Shown here: piece by piece, positions 34,936-43,597 of the stretch
How the letters are laid out: each line of letters starts with the position of its first letter
Numbering within the stretch: the first letter of the stretch is position 1
DNA from: Pseudomonas hamedanensis
GTDB lineage: Bacteria; Pseudomonadota; Gammaproteobacteria; Pseudomonadales; Pseudomonadaceae
Assembly (NCBI RefSeq): GCF_014268595.2
Contig: NZ_CP077091.1
Location: 1,200,501 to 1,264,500 of the forward strand
DNA: 64,000 nt
Direction: 5' to 3'
Position numbers and translations under genes: made by a program
The notes under the pieces: generated by a model
Databases searched by the model: none
Told to the model about the DNA's origin: nothing
The model's input: the letters and a program-made list of their open reading frames with translations, nothing else

Positions 34936-36252
34936 TCAGCTCTCTCTCCCGGCGCGGAACTGCCCCCACTTGAGGTTCATGTTCACCCCAAGCGAAAGGA
35001 ACGGTTCTGGCGGGTTGCTGTTGGGCCCCGGGGTTTGCAGCAGAAAATTGATCAGTTCGTCACGCTGCCCTCCCAGCCAGTCGGCCAGCAACTTGCCGGT
35101 GACAGTTCCGCGCGTCACCCCGAGCCCGTTGCAGCCCAGCGCGCCATAGACATTCGGCGCCAGTTCACCGAAGAAGCCGTTGTGATTGCGCGACATGGCC
35201 AGCGCGCCACCCCAGGTGTAGTCGAAGGTCACGTTCGGCAACATCGGAAAGCGCTGATCAAAAGAGGCCTTGTGCCGACGAACGAAACGCTCGTTGTATT
35301 TGCGGTTGCTACGGCCATCGGGGTTGAAGGTGAAACTGTTGCGAATGAGCAAGCGGTTATCCGGCGTGCGGCGCACGGTAGTGCCGAACGGATCTGCCGG
35401 GATCGCGCCCCAGAAAGGTTTGCCGCCCAGGCGCGCCTGTTCTTCATCCGCCAGCGGTCGAGTGATGCTCGCGTAGGTGTAGATCGGCAACATGCGCCCC
35501 TGCAGGAAACCGAAGCGCATGCCGAACGAGTTATTCGCCAGAATCAGTTTGTCGGTGGTGATGCTGCCGTGGGCGTGTTTAAGAAGGGTCTTGGCGCCAT
35601 ATTCCACTTCGAGAATCGGCGTACGTTCATACAGCGTGACGTTCGACGGTAAATGATCGGCCAAACCTTTCACCAGGCCGGACGGCTGCAGCAATACGGC
35701 ACCCGGAGTGAACAATGCCTGGCGGTAAAACCGCGTGCCCAGATGTTCGGGCAATTCCTCGGCATCGATCATTTGAAATGGCTGATCGAGTTTTTCCAGG
35801 CCGCGTCGATAGGCATCAAGTACCGCAACACCGCGATCTTCCACCGCCGCCTGATACTTACCGCACGCTTTCATCTGACAGTCGATATTGAATTGATCGA
35901 CCAGCCCGCGAAGTATCGATTGTCCGGCCAGATTGAGTTTCAGACTGGTCCGGGCAAGTGTGATGTCGCCGATGTAATCATCCGCACCAATATCATGGGG
36001 AAGATCAATCGCAAAACCGGCGTTGCGACCTGAAGGCCCCAGCCCTACTTCCTGAGCTTCCACAAGTACCACTTCGTCGCCGGGGAAATTCAACGCCAGT
36101 TGCCGCGCGCAGGCCAGCCCGGTGAAACCGGCACCGATAATCACCCAGCGCGCCGAACGGTGGCCGCGGTGCGCGGGCCGGGGACTGCGCGGCTTGCTCA
36201 GATGAAACCAGCCACAACTATCATCATCGGCAGGCAATGAACTGACTTTCAT
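34936..36252 (-). CDS. FAD-dependent amine/amino-acid oxidoreductase (DadA/OrdL family)
   Basis: A 438-residue flavoprotein of the DAO fold. The dinucleotide-binding motif is VIIGAGFTGLACARQLA at about residues 37-53, after a 35-residue basic N-terminal extension, and GPSGRNAGFA follows, the OrdL/PuuB signature next to the flavin. The C-terminal FAD-contact region is TWGGALAMSRNHNGFFGEL and GALGCNGLGVTRGT. ATG 36252 is used. This group oxidises secondary amines, D-amino acids or N-methyl amino acids. It is upstream of the DapA-family gene by 50 bp and below the GlxA regulator, suggesting N-demethylation or ring-carbon oxidation of a betaine-derived amino acid. Confidence 0.88.
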   Translation of the reverse strand: MKVSSLPADDDSCGWFHLSKPRSPRPAHRGHRSARWVIIGAGFTGLACARQLALNFPGDEVVLVEAQEVGLGPSGRNAGFAIDLPHDIGADDYIGDITLARTSLKLNLAGQSILRGLVDQFNIDCQMKACGKYQAAVEDRGVAVLDAYRRGLEKLDQPFQMIDAEELPEHLGTRFYRQALFTPGAVLLQPSGLVKGLADHLPSNVTLYERTPILEVEYGAKTLLKHAHGSITTDKLILANNSFGMRFGFLQGRMLPIYTYASITRPLADEEQARLGGKPFWGAIPADPFGTTVRRTPDNRLLIRNSFTFNPDGRSNRKYNERFVRRHKASFDQRFPMLPNVTFDYTWGGALAMSRNHNGFFGELAPNVYGALGCNGLGVTRGTVTGKLLADWLGGQRDELINFLLQTPGPNSNPPEPFLSLGVNMNLKWGQFRAGRES

Positions 36253-36377
36253 AATGTTCAACCGTTATTCGTTGAAGTTGCAAAACGCACGCGGCACACA
36301 GCAAACGCACGCAGTGGCGTTGTTTGGAAAACTTGCAAAACCGGCTTTTCCCCTATCGTCAGGGTTAACCGCTCGAC

Positions 36378-37436
36378 TCAGGAACTGGCAGCCAGGGCGT
36401 GTCCGCGGCTGGCACAATCGCTGGCGTAGTAATAATCCCTGAAGGTCATGGGCGATAAGCCGAACAGATCCTTGAAACGCTTATAGAAGTGCGGATAACT
36501 GATGAATCCGGTGGCCAGCGCTACATCTGTCAGCGACCGGTCACTTTGCACAATAAGTTGTCGAGCCCGAGTCAGCCGCAGCTCCAGGTAGTACCGATTC
36601 GGTGCTGCGTTGAGGTAGCGGGAAAACCGTCTTTCCAGCTGCCGGCGGGACACGCCGGTCTGACTGGCGATCTCATCGATTTCCATCGGCTCCTCAATGT
36701 TGTTTTCCATCAGGTCGAGGGCGATGTTCAGCGGCTTTGGAATCGCTGCCGGACGAACACTCTCGGCAGTTATCGCAGGCTCGCCCTGTCCAGGCTGGTG
36801 AAGCCGTTTGATTTCATCGACCAGGGCAGCATCGCTCCGCGAGCCCAGTTCCTGCATGATCGCCAGGGTCATACCCAGCGCTGCATGAGCACTGGCACAA
36901 GTGGCTCGGCGCTGAGCGCAGATGAAGTCGAGACCGGACGCCTTCAACTGCGGGAAATATTCGCTGATCAAAGCGCGACTGTCGCTGTGACAGGCAAACT
37001 CATGAGTGTCCAGCAAGCCGGCATCGGCCAGATAGAACGCGGCGTTCCAGCATCCGGCAACGATGCCTTTGCTGGCAGTTTTTTTCAGCACTCGGCGCAG
37101 CAGCGGTTGAGACGCAAGCCTGACACGCTGACCGCCGACCACAATCACCGCATCATGAGTTAAGCCTTCCGCGACCAGTCTCTGCGAAGACACCGGCACG
37201 CCGATATCGCTTTCGACCAGCCCGCCCTTGAGCGAACAGGTCGCCACTTGGTAAAGCGTCTCGCCATTGATCAGGTTACCCGTGACCAGCGCATCCATCG
37301 CCGTGGAAAGGGTTGTCAACGAAAAATGGTCGAGCAGAACAAAGGCCACCCGAACGACGCGTTCACGTCCCGGGACCGACGTGGATTGTCGAAACCGGAT
37401 GTTCTGTTGCTTCAACGGACTCTGAAAGGTTTCCAT
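36378..37436 (-). CDS. GlxA-family AraC regulator (DJ-1/PfpI-like sensor, GbdR/CdhR class)
   Basis: A 352-residue regulator. Residues about 25-200 form a class I amidotransferase-like (DJ-1/PfpI) domain (VVRVAFVLLDHFSLTTLSTA, AVIVVGGQRVRL). The C-terminal part carries two HTH motifs: MEIDEIASQTGVSRRQLERRF and SLTDVALATGFISYPHFYKRF. This architecture is that of GbdR, CdhR and ArgR of Pseudomonas, which sense glycine betaine, carnitine or arginine and activate their catabolic genes. It is placed between the ProX gene and the flavoprotein gene, all on the minus strand. It probably activates this cluster in response to the imported betaine or a product. Confidence 0.92.
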   Translation of the reverse strand: METFQSPLKQQNIRFRQSTSVPGRERVVRVAFVLLDHFSLTTLSTAMDALVTGNLINGETLYQVATCSLKGGLVESDIGVPVSSQRLVAEGLTHDAVIVVGGQRVRLASQPLLRRVLKKTASKGIVAGCWNAAFYLADAGLLDTHEFACHSDSRALISEYFPQLKASGLDFICAQRRATCASAHAALGMTLAIMQELGSRSDAALVDEIKRLHQPGQGEPAITAESVRPAAIPKPLNIALDLMENNIEEPMEIDEIASQTGVSRRQLERRFSRYLNAAPNRYYLELRLTRARQLIVQSDRSLTDVALATGFISYPHFYKRFKDLFGLSPMTFRDYYYASDCASRGHALAASS

Positions 37437-37521
37437 CTTTCGTCACTCACTCGCCTGAACGCTTACCCGCGGCGCGAACAGTGGCGACCGGCTGACCCGC
37501 CGCCACGTGCAGTCGAACCGA

Positions 37522-38544
37522 TTACTTTGCCGCCGCACGTGCATCGCTCAACCAGCCGTCGTAGGCCTGCTGGTTGGCCTTGATCCATTCGGCCGCGTGA
37601 CGCTTGATGTCGGCGAGCGATTTTTCACCGTTTTGCATGCGCAGGTTTTGCGCACTCTCAGCGCTGGTGGGAATGCTGACTTCGGAGAGAAACTTGCGTG
37701 CTACCGGATTCTTCTCGGCGAACTCCTTGTTCATCACGGCATTGACGGTGTCCACCGGGAAACCGAGATTTTTACCGTCATGGAAAGTCTCTTTGCTGTC
37801 CTTGCCATCGGGCAGCGCAGTGAACGGTACCGGCAGCCACACCACGTCCCGCCCTTCCACCAGCACGCCGGCAATCCACTGCGGCACCCAGGTGAAAAAC
37901 AGCACCGGCTTGCCCTGCTGATAACGCGCAATGGTGTCGGCCATCAGCGCGAAGTAGGAGCCGCGGTTATCGACCACGGTCGGCCCCAGGCCGTAGGCTT
38001 TCATGTGGTGCTCGATCATGATCTCGCAGCCCCAGCCCGGGTTGCAGCCGGTCAGGTCGGCTTTGCCATCGCCGTTGCTGTCGAACAGTTTGGCGATTTC
38101 AGGTTTCTTCAGGTCAGACAGATCCTTGATCTGGTAGGCCTCGGCGGTTTTTTTGTCGATCATGTAGCCCTGCAGCACGCCTTTCATGATCTGCCCGACC
38201 TTGACCATTACGTCATCGCCGCCGGCCTTCTCGTAAAACGCTTGGTGCAGGTGTTCCCATTCATGCACGGTGAAATCCGCATCGCCGTAAGAGAGCGCGA
38301 GGAACATCGCCGGATAGTCGACCTCTTTCGGCGGCTTGACGTCATAGCCCAGTTCCTTGAGACCGGCGAGCACGACCTCACCCCGGAAGCGCTCTTCGGC
38401 GATGCTCGGGAAAATCGGTGTGATCGACACGCCGGCGCCCGGTTTGTTGGCGTCTGCTGCGTAAACCGCCGAGCCCAACACCGTGCCGAACACCGTAGCC
38501 ACCAGGCTCGCAATCAGGCTTTTCTTCAGATTTGTCAGTTTCAT
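37522..38544 (-). CDS. proX: Betaine-binding periplasmic protein (ProX-like)
   Basis: A 340-residue solute-binding protein with signal peptide (about 1-29, ending VYA). It closely follows E. coli ProX: EVDYPAMFLALSYGDADFTV, the block KLFDSNGDGKADLTGCNPGW, then GCEIMIEHHM and PVLFFTWVPQWIAG. The three tryptophans of the ProX aromatic cage (in HEWEHLH, NPGWGCE and FTWVPQW) are all retained, which argues strongly for a quaternary-ammonium ligand such as glycine betaine or proline betaine. It is 42 bp after the permease gene in a proV-proW-proX order. Confidence 0.94.
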   Translation of the reverse strand: MKLTNLKKSLIASLVATVFGTVLGSAVYAADANKPGAGVSITPIFPSIAEERFRGEVVLAGLKELGYDVKPPKEVDYPAMFLALSYGDADFTVHEWEHLHQAFYEKAGGDDVMVKVGQIMKGVLQGYMIDKKTAEAYQIKDLSDLKKPEIAKLFDSNGDGKADLTGCNPGWGCEIMIEHHMKAYGLGPTVVDNRGSYFALMADTIARYQQGKPVLFFTWVPQWIAGVLVEGRDVVWLPVPFTALPDGKDSKETFHDGKNLGFPVDTVNAVMNKEFAEKNPVARKFLSEVSIPTSAESAQNLRMQNGEKSLADIKRHAAEWIKANQQAYDGWLSDARAAAK

Positions 38545-38586
38545 TTTTCACCACGCTTGGAATGTTTGAGGGGTGAGCAGGCCAAC

Positions 38587-39540
38587 TTAATTCGTCACCG
38601 GACGTGCAACGGTTTTCTTTTTCCTGAGCTTCATCACCAGCCCCAGCGGGCCGGTTTCATACCAGCGCTGACCGGTGGCCAGATCGCTGCTGCGTTCACC
38701 CATGGCCTGGGTCAGCCGGTCAAGGAACACCGCCAGCAGTACCAGCCCGGCGCCGCCAACACTGGCCAGGCCCATGTCGAGACGACCGATGCCGCTCAAC
38801 ACCATCAGGCCCAAACCACCGACCGAGATCATCGAGGCGACCACCACCATCGACAGCGACAACATCAACGTCTGGTTGAGTCCGGCCATCATCGTCGGCG
38901 CCGCCAGCGGCAACTGCACTTTCAGCAACATTTGCGTGGCCGTACAGCCGAACGCTCGTGCAGCCTCGACCTTGTCCGCAGGCACTTGGCGGATGCCGAG
39001 GTTGGTCAGCCGCACCAACGGCGCGACAGAGAAGATGATGGTGACGATCACTCCGGGCACGTTACCGATGCCAAAGAGCATGACCACCGGCACCAGATAA
39101 ACGAACGCCGGCAGCGTCTGCATGGCGTCGAGCACCGGACGGATGATCATTTCGGTGCGATCACTGCGGGCACAGAGGATGCCCAGCGGGATGCCGATGA
39201 CTGCGCAAAACAATAGCGATGTCAGCACCAGGGCCAGCGTGACCATGGCATCGTTCCATACCCCGATCAGGCCAAGGCCGGTGAGCGTCGCGATGCTGAA
39301 GATGGCGATACGCTTGCCGCCGATCTGCCAACTGATCAGTCCGGCAATGATGATAAAGACCGTGGGAGGCACCGAAAGCAGTCCCCACTGCACGCCATCC
39401 AGAACCTGGTCGACCGGCCAGCGAATCGAGCGGAAGACTTCGCGAAAGTGACTGACCAGATATTTGAGTGCGGTTTCGACCCACGAGCCCAAGGGAATAT
39501 TGATGCTCTGGAATGGATCCAGAATATTGAAATCTGACAT
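38587..39540 (-). CDS. proW: Betaine ABC transporter permease (ProW-like)
   Basis: A 317-residue permease with about seven helices. The cytosolic EAA-like loop is EAARAFGCTATQMLLKVQLPLAAPTMMAGLNQT, which docks the ATPase. The N-terminus FNILDPFQSINIPLGSWVETAL is typical of ProW. GAGGTAG precedes the ATG. It lies between the ATPase (52 bp upstream) and ProX genes. The C-terminal tail is basic (RKKKTVARPV). Confidence 0.94.
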   Translation of the reverse strand: MSDFNILDPFQSINIPLGSWVETALKYLVSHFREVFRSIRWPVDQVLDGVQWGLLSVPPTVFIIIAGLISWQIGGKRIAIFSIATLTGLGLIGVWNDAMVTLALVLTSLLFCAVIGIPLGILCARSDRTEMIIRPVLDAMQTLPAFVYLVPVVMLFGIGNVPGVIVTIIFSVAPLVRLTNLGIRQVPADKVEAARAFGCTATQMLLKVQLPLAAPTMMAGLNQTLMLSLSMVVVASMISVGGLGLMVLSGIGRLDMGLASVGGAGLVLLAVFLDRLTQAMGERSSDLATGQRWYETGPLGLVMKLRKKKTVARPVTN

Positions 39541-39592
39541 GGTGCTACCTCGCCCGCAAAAACTGCTTTTATCAATCCTGACTCTTCGGCGT

Positions 39593-40627
39593 TCAGCTGT
39601 TACTTAGGCAACTCAGCAAATGGCCCTGCGAAATCGAACCTTTATAAAGGCCAACTTCGTCGACCACCGGCATCGGTGTTGCCGAGGCAGCGACAATATG
39701 AAAGATGTCGCGCAATGAAGCTTCGGCCCTGATAGTTACTTGATTGCCTGGCAGATAAACAACATTGGAGTCCTGCTGTGCTATATCGCCGGCTTTCAAT
39801 ATTCGACTGGTGTCGAAGCCATTAAAGAAGTCGCGCACATATTTATTCGCCGGACTGCACAGCAATTCACGCGGCGTGCCGATCTGCACCACGCGTCCGC
39901 CTTCCATGATCGCGATCCGATGACCGATGCGAACCGCCTCTTCAATGTCGTGGGAGATGAAAATGATGGTGCGATCCTGCTCGGCCTGAAGCTTGATCAG
40001 CTCGCCCTGCATCTCGCTGCGAATCATCGGATCGAGTGCCGAGAACGCTTCATCCATCAGCAGAATGGCAGGGTCGTTGGCCAGGGCGCGGGCCAGACCG
40101 ACGCGTTGCTGCATACCGCCGGAGAGTTGATGCGGGAAGCTGAACTCCTGGCCTGACAGCCCGACCTGCTCGAGCGCGCCCATCGCGCGGCAGTAGCGCT
40201 CTTTCTCGCTGACGCCGCTGATTTCCAGGCCGAAACTGACATTATCGATGACGCTCATGTGCGGCATCAGCGCGAACGACTGGAAGACCATGCCCATGTC
40301 CTTGCGCCGGACCTGCAGCAAGTCCTTGTCGGCTAGACCGGTGATCTCCTTGCCGTTGAGGAAGATGTGGCCGCAGGTCGGTTCGATCAGCCGGTTGAAC
40401 AATCGGACCATGGTCGATTTGCCGGAGCCGGACAATCCCATGATCACAAAGATTTCACCTCGGCGAACGGAGAAGTTGGCATCGAAAACACCAATTGCCT
40501 GACCGGTCTTTTTGAATACTTCGGCTTTCGAGGCGCCCTCTTCTATCATTTTCATCGCCAGGGCCGGCTGCGTACCAAAGACTTTGAAAACATTCTTTAC
40601 GCAGATGATCTCGTCGGAACTTGTCAT
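39593..40627 (-). CDS. proV: Betaine ABC transporter ATP-binding protein (ProV-like)
   Basis: A 344-residue ATPase starting at ATG 40627 with a perfect AGGAGG 6 bp upstream. Walker A is GLSGSGKST, signature LSGGMQQRV, Walker B ILLMDEAFSALDP, then the H-loop FISHDIEEAVR. The N-terminal AKAMK-like stretch (LAMKMIEEGASKAEVFKKTG) is the ProV/OpuAA signature, and a short CBS-like tail (ASATPMPVVDEVGLYKGSIS) ends the protein; in full-length ProV this region is longer and senses ionic strength. First gene of the minus-strand set, divergent from the LysR gene. Confidence 0.95.
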   Translation of the reverse strand: MTSSDEIICVKNVFKVFGTQPALAMKMIEEGASKAEVFKKTGQAIGVFDANFSVRRGEIFVIMGLSGSGKSTMVRLFNRLIEPTCGHIFLNGKEITGLADKDLLQVRRKDMGMVFQSFALMPHMSVIDNVSFGLEISGVSEKERYCRAMGALEQVGLSGQEFSFPHQLSGGMQQRVGLARALANDPAILLMDEAFSALDPMIRSEMQGELIKLQAEQDRTIIFISHDIEEAVRIGHRIAIMEGGRVVQIGTPRELLCSPANKYVRDFFNGFDTSRILKAGDIAQQDSNVVYLPGNQVTIRAEASLRDIFHIVAASATPMPVVDEVGLYKGSISQGHLLSCLSNS

Positions 40628-40994
40628 ACCTTGCCTCCTTCGCGTCGCGCCTCTTTTGCTTTGCACGACAAGCAAATCAGCGAAACTGTTTTTGAACGGC
40701 AGCGGTAATGAATAAATGTTTTCACGACGGGCTTCCTTTTATTATTTTTGGGGACCCAGGAAAAAGGGATGTTGCAAATCTATTAGCATCGCCCCGCTTA
40801 ATCCAACTACATTTACAGGGACAATTTGATAACGTCGGGTTATCGGTTTGCGAAGCGGCCATGAAGGATCGGCTGCCTCGCATCCTCAGCGACCGGGTCT
40901 ATTCCCAAAACGACGCTGGCGTGGCCGTCCGCGGTCGGTTCCGTTACCCTCCTCGCGCTTCGTTGGGGAGCTGTATCGTTAGGAGAGTGTACGA
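40628..40994. promoter_or_regulatory. Divergent promoter region between the importer and LysR genes
   Basis: The 367 bp gap must hold the promoters for both sides. It is AT-richer near 40700-40830 (TTTTATTATTTTTGG around 40736). A reading frame of 96 codons is present on the plus strand but has no RBS or recognisable homology and I do not accept it. I could not place the LysR T-N11-A site with confidence. Confidence 0.4.
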
Positions 40995-41954
40995 ATGACC
41001 AAGCATGTCGACCCTGACACTATCTTGCTGAAAATGCCTTCCTTGAGGGCTGTAAAGGCATTTGTCGCCGCTGCCAAATACGAAAGCTTCACCCGTGCCG
41101 CCGAGGCTTTATGCGTTTCTCAAGCTGCGATCAGCCGACAGATTCGCGAGCTGGAAAGCTATTTGGGCGCGCAACTGTTTACCCGCGTGGGCCGTGCAGT
41201 TGAATTGACCGCCGCCGGCGCGGTGTTCTTTGATGCCGCGCAGCTCTCGTTTGTTAACATTGCCCAGGCCGCCGAACGCATCCGCAGCAGCCAATCGAGC
41301 AAGAAAGTGCTGACGGTCTGCTGCTCACCGGCCTTTTCCGCACTGTGGCTGTCGAACCACCTGCAGGAATTCTTCGCCCAGTGCCCGGACATCGAACTGA
41401 ACCTGATCACCACGCAGAATTTTCTGACCATGGAACCGGGCGTGCAGCCGGACATTTTCATCACCAAGATTTCACGCATCCGCGAAGGTTATAGAAGCTA
41501 TCCGCTGTGCCACGATGTGATTTATCCAGTGTGCACGCCGCAGTACCTGGAGAAGCACCCGGAGATTTCGACCATTGAAGGTGTACGCGATTCGGCGCTG
41601 CTCAACCTCAGCCCGTACGGCCGCTCGCAAGTCGCCGAACACGTCGACTGGGGGGTGTGGCTGGCGTTTCAGGCCATCGATATCGACGACCGGCCGACGA
41701 ACAGCCCACAGATTTTCAATGCCAACGATTACAACCTGCTGATCAGCATGGTGCTCACCCATCAGGGCATCGCCCTGGGCTGGAATCACCTCGTCACCTC
41801 GCTGGTGCAGCAAGGCCTGCTGGTGCGACCGATCGAGCAACAGGTGCAGTTGCGCAACAGCTGGCATTACCTCAGCTGTCGAGAAAACTCGGACAATGAA
41901 GATGAATTGCGGCGCTTTCGTGAATGGATCCTGACGAAGTTTCCCCGCCGTTGA
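40995..41954 (+). CDS. LysR-family regulator, GcvA type
   Basis: A 319-residue LysR regulator. The HTH (about 14-75) reads SLRAVKAFVAAAKYESFTRA, then AEALCVSQAAISRQIRELE, with the canonical recognition helix. The effector domain begins TVCCSPAFSALWLSNHLQEF, as in GcvA/AmpR relatives. GGAGA lies 9 bp before the ATG. It is divergent from the betaine importer and 140 bp before the MmgE/PrpD gene on the same strand, so it probably regulates one or both arms of the cluster together with the GlxA-type regulator. Confidence 0.92.
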   Translation: MTKHVDPDTILLKMPSLRAVKAFVAAAKYESFTRAAEALCVSQAAISRQIRELESYLGAQLFTRVGRAVELTAAGAVFFDAAQLSFVNIAQAAERIRSSQSSKKVLTVCCSPAFSALWLSNHLQEFFAQCPDIELNLITTQNFLTMEPGVQPDIFITKISRIREGYRSYPLCHDVIYPVCTPQYLEKHPEISTIEGVRDSALLNLSPYGRSQVAEHVDWGVWLAFQAIDIDDRPTNSPQIFNANDYNLLISMVLTHQGIALGWNHLVTSLVQQGLLVRPIEQQVQLRNSWHYLSCRENSDNEDELRRFREWILTKFPRR

Positions 41955-42094
41955 CTCAACCCGCCACTCGTTCGGGCGTTTTGGTTATCAATTGCCCGAC
42001 GAAAATGTCGCTGGAGCGGCGCCCTGCCCTGACTCATTGTTGAGCGCCGCCGGTTCAGACCGGCCCGGCTCAACTCACTGGAAGGGCTTGCTGA

Positions 42095-43456
42095 ATGTCA
42101 CTCTTCGAATTCTGTCGCCACTTTGATTTTCTGGATGCTCCGCGCAACACCCAAGCAATCGTGCAAGACAGTCTGCTGGATATCGTTGGCGTCATGGCCG
42201 GCGCGGCCAGCAATGACACCACTGTCGCGATGCGGCGCTTTGCCCAGCAACATTACCCGACAGGCGTTTATAACAGCCGTATGATCTTCGGCGGGCAGCG
42301 TGTCAACGTGCTCGGCGCAGCCTGGGCCGGCGGGTTCAGTGCCGACAGCCTCGACGCCCATGAAGGCCATTTCAAATCCAAGGGCCACGCCGGCGCCACC
42401 GTGGTGCCTGCCGTGCTGGCGCTTGCCGATGCGCAGCATCATCAAGGCCAGTCAATCACCGGCCGTGAGTTACTGACTGCCTTGTGCATCGGTTACGAAA
42501 CCGCGTTGCGGGCCGGGTCTGCATTGATGGCGACCTCGCCGACGTATCACGCATCCGGGGGGTTCTCGGCGGTCGGAGTTGTCTGCGCCGGAGCACGGTT
42601 GCTGGGTCTGGATGAATCGACGTTTCGCCACGCCTTGGGCATCGCCGAGTACTTCAGCGCGCGTTGTCCGATGATGCGCGTGGTGCAAGCGCCGACGATG
42701 CTGCGCGACGCCCATGGCGCTGGGGCCTTTACCGGTTTGAACGCGCTGTTCATGGCAATGGCAGGCATCACCGGTGCGCCGGCAGAAACGGTGGAAGACG
42801 TCACGGTCGCCGAACATTGGGTCGATGTCGGTGGCCGCTGGGAGATCGACAGTCAGTACTTCAAGCCCTGGCCGGTCTGCCGCTGGGCACAACCGGCGCT
42901 GACTGCGATGCTTGAGCTGCGGCGTGAAAATCCACTGCTCGATGCCGATTCGATTGAAACCCTTCGTGTGGAAACATTCTACGAGTCGATGTGTTTACAG
43001 GGCCATACACCGCGCAATGCCGATCAGGCGCAATACGCCCTTGCCTTTCCACTCGCTGCGCTGCTTGTCAGGGGTAAAGTGGGGCCGGAAGAAGTCACCG
43101 GTGAAGCCATTTTCGCGGCGGATATTCTGGCGTTGAGCCGCCGCATCGAAATTGTTGAAGCCGCTGATATCTCGGCCCGATTCCCTGACGAAATCCTCTC
43201 CCGAGTGAGCGTCACGCTGAAGAACGGCACAGTGCTGGTGAGTCCGCTTACCGCCGCACGTGGTGATCCCGAATCGCCTTTGAGCGCTGAAGAGCTGAAC
43301 GAAAAGTTTGATCTGTTCGCCCGTGGCCTCGGCCATCAACGCAGTGATGCGTTGAAAACCACGATCAGGCACATCGCTCAAGCGAACTGCGCTGTTAGCG
43401 CCCTCGATGCAGTTTTCCAAGCGGTTCAGGCCTTGCCGCTAGCCAATCACTCATAA
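42095..43456 (+). CDS. MmgE/PrpD-family protein
   Basis: A 453-residue member of the MmgE/PrpD fold. The N-terminal all-helical domain carries DAHEGHFKSKGHAGATVVPA near residue 90-108, the region of the family's D-D/T-H motif, and SPTYHASGGFSAVGVVCAGA. The C-terminal domain includes FKPWPVCRWAQPAL and QAQYALAFPLAALL. PrpD dehydrates 2-methylcitrate; relatives also include cis-aconitate decarboxylase and iminodisuccinate epimerase, so the fold alone does not give the reaction. GGAAGG lies 10 bp before ATG. It probably acts as an epimerase or dehydratase on an intermediate of the neighbouring Rieske enzyme's pathway; this is inference. Confidence 0.88.
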   Translation: MSLFEFCRHFDFLDAPRNTQAIVQDSLLDIVGVMAGAASNDTTVAMRRFAQQHYPTGVYNSRMIFGGQRVNVLGAAWAGGFSADSLDAHEGHFKSKGHAGATVVPAVLALADAQHHQGQSITGRELLTALCIGYETALRAGSALMATSPTYHASGGFSAVGVVCAGARLLGLDESTFRHALGIAEYFSARCPMMRVVQAPTMLRDAHGAGAFTGLNALFMAMAGITGAPAETVEDVTVAEHWVDVGGRWEIDSQYFKPWPVCRWAQPALTAMLELRRENPLLDADSIETLRVETFYESMCLQGHTPRNADQAQYALAFPLAALLVRGKVGPEEVTGEAIFAADILALSRRIEIVEAADISARFPDEILSRVSVTLKNGTVLVSPLTAARGDPESPLSAEELNEKFDLFARGLGHQRSDALKTTIRHIAQANCAVSALDAVFQAVQALPLANHS

Positions 43457-43597
43457 CTACACATCATCGATAACCCCTAGCAAATGTCGTTTGTGATGAT
43501 CAGCCCGCGCCCGATAGGCTGAGTTCTATCGATGGCTGATTTTTAAAAGTCACGGTTAAAGGTGACCGCACAAGATTGATGTCCCGGGAGGATAACA

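Noticed and set aside
37507..39216. 569-codon plus-strand open frame opposite proX/proW
   Set aside because: Shadow of two strongly recognised transporter genes; His/Gln/Arg-rich without fold features.
40708..40998. 96-codon open frame in the divergent promoter region
   Set aside because: No RBS, no homology recognised, and it overlaps the LysR start; more likely promoter DNA.
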